The position numbers and the translations under genes are program-made. From NCBI GenBank assembly GCA_023260355.1, contig JALQVJ010000243.1, positions 1 to 11,102 of the forward strand: a stretch of DNA of 11,102 bases, in the 5' to 3' direction. This document shows, in pieces, positions 6,538 to 11,102 of this stretch (within the stretch, counting starts at the first letter, position 1; every line of letters starts with the position of its first letter). This DNA comes from Burkholderiaceae bacterium (lineage in GTDB: Bacteria; Pseudomonadota; Gammaproteobacteria; Burkholderiales; Burkholderiaceae_C). The notes beneath the pieces are model-generated. The model was not told where the DNA came from, ran no database searches, and worked only from the letters and a program-made list of their open reading frames with translations.

Positions 6538-6572
6538 GACGCTGTTGAAAGCGTCAGCAGCCGAAGCGGCTG
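6538..6572 (+). promoter_or_regulatory. Tandem hairpins just before the permease ribosome binding site
   Basis: GACGCT (6538-6543) pairs with AGCGTC (6550-6555) around GTTGAA. CAGCCG (6558-6563) pairs with CGGCTG (6567-6572) around AAG. The second stem ends four bases before GGGAG (6577-6581), the ribosome binding site of the permease, so folding could influence translation or protect a processed 5' end. No promoter-like sequence is seen between the terminator and the permease. Confidence 0.5.
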
Positions 6573-6588
6573 TATAGGGAGATGACAA

Positions 6589-7476
6589 ATGGATTGGATG
6601 AATACATTTCCAACCTTGGGTCGAGAATCGTTGCGTGCTTTGAAAAAGACGATTGACTCTGGCTTTCGGGACTTCACACGCGAATGGGGAGAGTCCATTG
6701 AGAACCTGTTTGAGCCGTTGAAGGCATTCTTGATTTTCTGCGAGCGCTTGTTGTCAACGTCGCCCTGGTGGGCGGTGCTTTCAGTCATTTTGTTGATGAT
6801 TTGGTGGGCGACCCGCTCGGGGCGCATCGTCGTTGGTGCAGCGATTTCCTTTCTTTTGATGGGTTACCTCGGGATGTGGGAAGACACCATGAAGACGGTG
6901 TCCATGATCTTGGTGAGTACCCTTGTCGCCATCGCAATTGGGTTGCCGATTGGGGTGGCGATGAGCCGCTCAGATCGACTCCAGCGCTGGGTCAATCCGG
7001 TCTTGGACGTGATGCAAACCATGCCAAGCTTTGTCTATTTGATTCCCGTTGTGATGCTGCTTGGCATCGGCAAAGTACCCGGTTTGATTGCTGTGGTGAT
7101 CTACGCGTTGCCGCCGATGATTCGATTCACGAATTTGGGCATTCGCTTGGTTGACGCGGATGTGCTCGAGGCAGCAGATGCTTTCGGTTCTTCTGTCTGG
7201 CAAAAGATGACGCAAGTGCAGTTGCCTCTTGCGTTGCCCACCATCATGGCTGGCATCAACCAGACCATCATGTTGGCGCTGTCGATGGTGGTGATCGCCT
7301 CCATGATTGGTGTGCAGGGCCTGGGACAGCCCGTTTTGAAGGCCATCACCAATCAGTATTTCGCGTTGGGCCTTTTCAATGGTCTCGCCATTGTGGGTAT
7401 TGCGATCGTGTTTGATCGAGCAACGCAGGCCTATGGCAAGCGCTTGCAAAAGCATTTGGAGGTGATTCATGGTTGA
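6589..7476 (+). CDS. proW: ABC transporter permease, ProW type (glycine betaine/choline importer)
   Basis: A 295-residue inner-membrane subunit that forms the transport channel. About 55 mostly hydrophilic residues come first, then hydrophobic segments at roughly 60-76, 80-97, 103-125, 140-160, 163-178, 222-243 and 258-275. The cytoplasmic EAA loop that contacts the ATPase is LEAADAFGSSVWQKMTQVQLP (193-213). Conserved ProW-type stretches include MQTMPSFVYLIPVVMLLGIGKVPG (142-165) and MIGVQGLGQPV (239-249). A GGGAG site lies seven bases before the ATG. The stop overlaps the ATPase start by 8 bases (ATGGTTGA), suggesting translational coupling. Its expression is probably limited by the upstream terminator. 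Confidence 0.93.
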   Translation: MDWMNTFPTLGRESLRALKKTIDSGFRDFTREWGESIENLFEPLKAFLIFCERLLSTSPWWAVLSVILLMIWWATRSGRIVVGAAISFLLMGYLGMWEDTMKTVSMILVSTLVAIAIGLPIGVAMSRSDRLQRWVNPVLDVMQTMPSFVYLIPVVMLLGIGKVPGLIAVVIYALPPMIRFTNLGIRLVDADVLEAADAFGSSVWQKMTQVQLPLALPTIMAGINQTIMLALSMVVIASMIGVQGLGQPVLKAITNQYFALGLFNGLAIVGIAIVFDRATQAYGKRLQKHLEVIHG

Positions 7477-8527
7477 GCCAACAGCAAGTGATCCAGCAGC
7501 GAAGGCCGTTGGCATTGAAATCAAAAGCCTCTACAAAATCTTTGGCTCTAACCCGCAAGCTATGCTTTCGCTCGTCAAAGAGCAGGGTATTGGCAAGGAC
7601 GAGTTGCGTGACAAGCACGGACACGTCCTTGGTCTTCAAGACATCAATATCAGCATGCCGCCCGGGAAGATCCAAGTGGTCATGGGCCTCTCGGGCTCTG
7701 GCAAAAGCACGCTGATTCGACACATCAATCGATTGATCGATCCCACTGACGGGGTGGTTGAAGTGGGTGGCACAGATGTCACCCGCATGAACGAGTCTGA
7801 GTTGCGCGAGTTTCGGCGGGCGCAAACGGCGATGGTGTTTCAAAAATTTGCACTGTTCCCGCACTACACCGTGATGGAAAACGCGATGTACGGTCTGGAT
7901 GTGCGAGGGGTAGATAAGAAGACACGCCAGGACGCCGCGGCGCGGTGGATTGAGCGTGTGGGACTCAAAGGCTATGAGGACCACTATCCCAATCAGTTGT
8001 CCGGAGGCATGCAACAGCGCGTTGGACTCGCGCGCGCTTTGACCAATGACGCGCCTGTGCTGTTGATGGATGAGGCTTTCTCTGCGCTAGATCCCTTGAT
8101 TCGCAGCGACATGCAGTCGGTTCTATTGGATTTGCAGCAAGAGTTGGCAAAAACCATTGTCTTCATCACGCACGACTTGGACGAGGCTTTGCGTTTGGGC
8201 GATCAAATCGCCATTCTTCGCCAAGGCGCTGTGCAACAGCAAGGCACCGGCCAGAGCATCGTGTTGAAGCCCGCGAACGACTACATCCGCGACTTCATCA
8301 AAGACGTCAATCGCGGTCGCGTGGTGCGTTGCAAGACGCTGATGCAGGCGCTGCCACCAGTCGAAGGCCCCAATCTAGAGAGCAGTTTGGTGATCGAGGA
8401 GGCTGCACGCGAGTTGAGCTCGAAGAGCTTGCCTGTGGCGAACGTGGTCGATCGCAGGGGGCGCCATCTTGGCGTCATCAGCATGGACGACATCATCGCA
8501 GCCATGGTGCCGCCGAGCGAGGCCTGA
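7469..8527 (+). CDS. proV: ABC transporter ATP-binding protein, ProV type (glycine betaine/choline importer)
   Basis: A 352-residue cytoplasmic ATPase that powers the importer. It shows the ProV-type N-terminus IEIKSLYKIFGSNPQ (16-30), Walker A GLSGSGKST (73-81), Q-loop Gln125 in MVFQKFALFPH, the signature LSGGMQQR (177-184), Walker B VLLMDEAFSALDPLIR (197-212) and switch His235 in FITHDLDEA. The C-terminal part (about 283-350) ends in NVVDRRGRHLGVISMDDIIAAM, resembling one CBS motif. This is shorter than E. coli ProV (400 residues) and OpuAA, which carry a full CBS pair that senses ionic strength in OpuA. GGAGG at 7458-7462 is a strong ribosome binding site, inside the permease gene. It converges with hpnE, 20 bases from its stop. 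Confidence 0.95.
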   Translation: MVEPTASDPAAKAVGIEIKSLYKIFGSNPQAMLSLVKEQGIGKDELRDKHGHVLGLQDINISMPPGKIQVVMGLSGSGKSTLIRHINRLIDPTDGVVEVGGTDVTRMNESELREFRRAQTAMVFQKFALFPHYTVMENAMYGLDVRGVDKKTRQDAAARWIERVGLKGYEDHYPNQLSGGMQQRVGLARALTNDAPVLLMDEAFSALDPLIRSDMQSVLLDLQQELAKTIVFITHDLDEALRLGDQIAILRQGAVQQQGTGQSIVLKPANDYIRDFIKDVNRGRVVRCKTLMQALPPVEGPNLESSLVIEEAARELSSKSLPVANVVDRRGRHLGVISMDDIIAAMVPPSEA

Positions 8528-8539
8528 TCGAGACAGCCC

Positions 8540-8561
8540 AGGGCGGATCAGATCCTGCCCT
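8540..8561. terminator. Possible bidirectional hairpin at the proV/hpnE convergence
   Basis: AGGGC-GGA (8540-8547) can pair with TCC-t-GCCCT (8553-8561) around TCAGA, overlapping the last codons of hpnE. There is no T run on either strand, so any terminator role is uncertain. Confidence 0.25.
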
Positions 8562-9900
8562 CGAGCTGTTGCCAAGGGATGTTGGCAGCACTGCGCACGG
8601 CCCCTTCGATGGTGGCAGGGTATCGGCCCTCGACATAGTCTCCGCATGCCCACAGCTGGGGTGCAACCGCTGTGGTGGGACGCTTGATGTTGGGCGTGGC
8701 GGCGAAAGTCGCCCGCTTTTCAACCACGGTTTTGATGAGCGATAAGTCCGTGAAGCCGAAAGTCGCTTGCACTTGATGCAGCACGTGTTCTCCTAGGGCA
8801 CCTGCGTCGCCAGTGGCGTGGCTGATGACTGCAGCCAGCACACCGTGGTCTCGACCGAGGTGGGACCAATCAAATACAAATTGCGCATCCCACGGATGGG
8901 CCACGGGCAGCGCTTGCATCGCGCGTGCGATGCGGCGTTGGCTTGTGTGCAAGTAGACCGTTGCGATGGCGGTGTGTTCGAGTGATCGTGCGCATCCTGA
9001 CCAGGTGTGCGCAGACGATTCACCGGTTTGTTCCGCCAAGTCCGCCGCGGCAAGCGCAGGCACGGCCATGACCACGTGCTCGGCCTCTAAGCTCGCGTTG
9101 ACACGCCAGCCATCCGTTGTTCTTTGCAGCGACGTCGCGCGTTGACCCAACACCACGGAGTGCCCCAGCTGCGTGAGCCAATTGGCGGCGGCCTGCGGCA
9201 GCACTTGGTCCAAAGGCACCCTGGGAATCAGACCCCGCCAATGGCGCTGGTCACTGAACACTGTGTCTGCAAGGGCATTCAAAAACAGCTGCCCGGAGGC
9301 CTGCGCGGGCGGCAGGTTGAGCGCGCTGATGCACAAGGGGTCAATCCACTCGTCCCGCAAGCGCTGCGGCAAGTCGGTACACAAATCCGCCACGGTTGCT
9401 GAGGGCTGGCACCGCATGCCTCGCCTTTCCCATTGGAAGCCCCATCGCAGCATGGCGAAGCGCTCATGCCAGCTCCATCCTCGCGCTGTCAAAACGCTTA
9501 TCAGCATCAGCGATTTCGACGGCCACCGGCTCAAGTGGGCCGGAAGTGCCAAGCCCTGTCCGTCGGGAAGTCGCAAGTCGAGGGGGATTTCCAACAGTGC
9601 AGCCGAGCGATCCACGCCGACCTTTTGCATCATGTCCAGCGTGGCGGAGTAAGCGGTCATGAGCAGGTGCTGCCCATTGTCAAGATCGAGAGATTGATTC
9701 TGAAACCGCACGCCACAGAGGCTTCGCGCGCGCCCGCCAAGTTGGCGGCTGGCCTCCATCAACGTCACGTCATGGCCCGACTCAGCCGCATGGACAGCCG
9801 CGCTGACCCCAGCCCAGCCGGCGCCAATGACCAGCACGCGGCGCCGCTTGGGGTGCTTCAGCGCACGGCCCCCAGCGCCTGCGTTTTCCAAGCCAGCCAT
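8548..9900 (-). CDS. hpnE: Hydroxysqualene dehydroxylase (squalene-associated FAD-dependent desaturase family)
   Basis: HpnE reduces hydroxysqualene to squalene, the last step of the HpnC-HpnD-HpnE route that supplies hopanoid synthesis. The 450-residue flavoprotein starts with a dinucleotide-binding fold: RVLVIGAGWAGVSAA (21-35) with the GxGxxG at 26-31 and Glu49 in LMEAS, followed by GGRARS (55-60). A C-terminal ACGDYVEGRYPATIEGAVRSA matches the FAD-contacting GD motif of this amine-oxidase/desaturase superfamily. The ATG at 9900 overlaps the end of hpnD by 43 bases and has AGGA just upstream, so this start is kept despite the overlap. The pairing with hpnD makes HpnE more likely than a carotenoid desaturase. 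Confidence 0.9.
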   Translation of the reverse strand: MAGLENAGAGGRALKHPKRRRVLVIGAGWAGVSAAVHAAESGHDVTLMEASRQLGGRARSLCGVRFQNQSLDLDNGQHLLMTAYSATLDMMQKVGVDRSAALLEIPLDLRLPDGQGLALPAHLSRWPSKSLMLISVLTARGWSWHERFAMLRWGFQWERRGMRCQPSATVADLCTDLPQRLRDEWIDPLCISALNLPPAQASGQLFLNALADTVFSDQRHWRGLIPRVPLDQVLPQAAANWLTQLGHSVVLGQRATSLQRTTDGWRVNASLEAEHVVMAVPALAAADLAEQTGESSAHTWSGCARSLEHTAIATVYLHTSQRRIARAMQALPVAHPWDAQFVFDWSHLGRDHGVLAAVISHATGDAGALGEHVLHQVQATFGFTDLSLIKTVVEKRATFAATPNIKRPTTAVAPQLWACGDYVEGRYPATIEGAVRSAANIPWQQLEGRI

Positions 9901-10700
9901 AGTTTCCTGAGTGGGGTGAGTGCGATGCGTTGGTTCAGCACTTGAAAGCCAGAATGCTCAATTTCTCGCAGCAAATGGCGATAGATGTTCGCCATCATGA
10001 GCCCGGGCTTTTGCGACCGTTGGTCCGCGATCGGCAACAGAGCCAATGCTTGATCGTACAGCGCATGGGCTTTGCGCGCTTGGCTGGCCATCAGCGCTTG
10101 GAACCGCTCTGAGTCTTGGCGGCTGAGGATTTCCTGGGCCGTCACTTGATGCGCTTGCAGCAGCGACATTGGCAAGTAAATGCGGCCACGCATGGCGTCC
10201 TCACCCACGTCACGGATGATGTTGGTCAGCTGAAGGGCTTGCCCCAGCGCATGCGCGTACTGTGTGGTTTGGGGATCGGTCTGTCCGAAGATGCGTGCTG
10301 CGACCTCTCCTACGACGCCTGCAACCAGGTGGCAATAGCGCGTGAGCGCGGGTTCATCGAGGTAACGTGTTTGCGTCAAATCCATCCGACAGCCTTCGAT
10401 GATTTGATGCAATGCGTCAGGCGCGATCCCGTAGACCGGCATGTGCTTGAGCAGTGCTTGAGTCACTGGGTGCGTGGGCTCACCCTTGGCCAATCTCACG
10501 ACCTCTTGCTCCCACCAAGCCAGCTTGGTGTGCGCGACCTGCGGGTCTGAAATTTCGTCAACCACATCATCGACTTCTCTGCAAAATGCATAGAAAGCAG
10601 TGATGGCTGCACGCTTGGGCTTCGGTAAAAACAAGAATGCGTAGTAGAAGCTGCTGCCCGAGGCAGCAGCTTTTTCTTCGACATAAGACTCAGGGGTCAT
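9858..10700 (-). CDS. hpnD: Presqualene diphosphate synthase
   Basis: HpnD condenses two farnesyl diphosphate molecules to presqualene diphosphate. The 280-residue protein is a trans-isoprenyl diphosphate synthase of the squalene/phytoene synthase family. It has the opening SSFYYAFLFLPKPKRAAITAFYAFCREVDDVVDE (16-49) with the first Asp-rich motif DDVVD (44-48), and the second motif at RDVGED (163-168) in LTNIIRDVGEDAMRGRIYLP. The FYYAFLFLP start is typical of HpnD rather than HpnC. The ATG at 10700 lies nine bases after the stop of the RND gene, so the three genes are probably one transcript; no clear Shine-Dalgarno is seen. HpnC, which acts next in the pathway, is not in the window. A phytoene synthase role is a less likely alternative. 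Confidence 0.93.
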   Translation of the reverse strand: MTPESYVEEKAAASGSSFYYAFLFLPKPKRAAITAFYAFCREVDDVVDEISDPQVAHTKLAWWEQEVVRLAKGEPTHPVTQALLKHMPVYGIAPDALHQIIEGCRMDLTQTRYLDEPALTRYCHLVAGVVGEVAARIFGQTDPQTTQYAHALGQALQLTNIIRDVGEDAMRGRIYLPMSLLQAHQVTAQEILSRQDSERFQALMASQARKAHALYDQALALLPIADQRSQKPGLMMANIYRHLLREIEHSGFQVLNQRIALTPLRKLWLAWKTQALGAVR

Positions 10701-10709
10701 CGCTGAGTA

Positions 10710-11102
10710 TCAGCCCGAGTGGCGAGGTGATTTGCGACGCATGAACGCAATGTACAACAGGGGCACGACAAACAGCGTCAGGATGGTTGAGAACGCCAAA
10801 CCCCAAACAATACTCGCAGCCACAGGGCCCCAGAGCAGGCTCTTGCCACCGAGCCCAAAGGCGAGAGAGCCCAAGCCGCCGATCGTGGTCGTGGTCGTGA
10901 TCAAGATGGGTACCACCCGGCGGCGCGATGCGTGCATGATGGCGTGCATCAGTGCCATACCCGCTTTGAGTCGAACGTTGGCAGCATCGATCAATACGAT
11001 GGCGGAGTTGACCGCAATACCCGTCAAAGCAATGACGCCATAAAGCGTGTACAGAGACAACGGGTTCCCCGATGCGGCCAAGCCAAACGCGACACCGGTG
11101 AA
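10710..11102 (-). CDS. RND-family efflux transporter permease, C-terminal part (cut by window edge)
   Basis: Only the last 130 residues are present; the frame runs open through the window edge. The fragment reads LYGVIALTGIAVNSAIVLIDAANVRL, then RRRVVPILITTTTTIGGLGSLAFGLGG and then WGPVAASIVWGLAFSTILTLFVVPLLYI. This matches the last transmembrane helices of AcrB-type RND pumps (the G-x-x-x-NxAIL-VD helix and the final helix before a short basic tail). Such pumps export drugs, lipids or metals by proton exchange. The hopanoid transporter HpnN is also RND-like, but its C-terminus does not look like this one, so I do not call it HpnN. It is followed after nine bases by hpnD. Confidence 0.85.
   Translation of the reverse strand, partial: FTGVAFGLAASGNPLSLYTLYGVIALTGIAVNSAIVLIDAANVRLKAGMALMHAIMHASRRRVVPILITTTTTIGGLGSLAFGLGGKSLLWGPVAASIVWGLAFSTILTLFVVPLLYIAFMRRKSPRHSG

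Noticed and set aside
10710-11102. Hopanoid transporter HpnN
   Set aside because: The C-terminal helices match AcrB-type RND pumps; only the hpnD/hpnE neighbours would favour HpnN.

Overview
The window looks like chromosomal DNA of a betaproteobacterium, most likely Burkholderiales and Comamonadaceae-like. This is inferred from moderately high G+C, heavy TTG leucine use, tightly packed genes, and the protein types (HpnD/HpnE, a Hsp15-HemH cluster, a ProX-like binding protein). I could not run a database search, so the genus is not assigned. There is no rRNA, tRNA, insertion sequence or CRISPR array, and no gene-free stretch longer than about 245 bases.

Layout. (1) 150-1256 (+) encodes an exported transglutaminase-like protein, convergent with trmB (1269-1994, -), the tRNA m7G46 methyltransferase. 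(2) A 57-base divergent gap separates trmB from a HAD-family 2-haloacid dehalogenase-like hydrolase (2052-2747, +). (3) A minus-strand operon reads hemH (ferrochelatase) -> hslR (Hsp15-like S4 protein) -> gluQ (glutamyl-Q tRNA(Asp) synthetase), with a 10-base gap and an 8-base overlap. (4) A 243-base divergent region separates hemH from a plus-strand ABC importer: substrate-binding protein (5436-6437), permease (6589-7476) and ATPase (7469-8527), of the ProXWV glycine betaine/choline type. (5) Convergent to it is a minus-strand run: the 3' end of an RND efflux pump gene (cut by the window edge), hpnD (presqualene diphosphate synthase) and hpnE (hydroxysqualene dehydroxylase).

Function. The importer would take up a quaternary-ammonium osmolyte or nutrient, with three cage tryptophans recognisable in the binding protein. 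HpnD and HpnE carry out the first and last steps of the HpnCDE route from farnesyl diphosphate to squalene; HpnC is not in the window. trmB and gluQ both modify tRNA. hemH inserts iron in the last step of haem synthesis.

Most interesting signals. Between the binding-protein and permease genes lies a compact region with two strong hairpins, the second a classical intrinsic terminator. Eight bases of the first hairpin are exactly complementary to the 5' arm of the terminator, the geometry of a transcription attenuator. The hemH/importer divergent region holds two near-identical 10-base palindromes, GGGATATCCC and GGGATTTCCC, set 26 bp apart, which look like a paired operator. All genes belong to known families; no wholly new protein system is visible.
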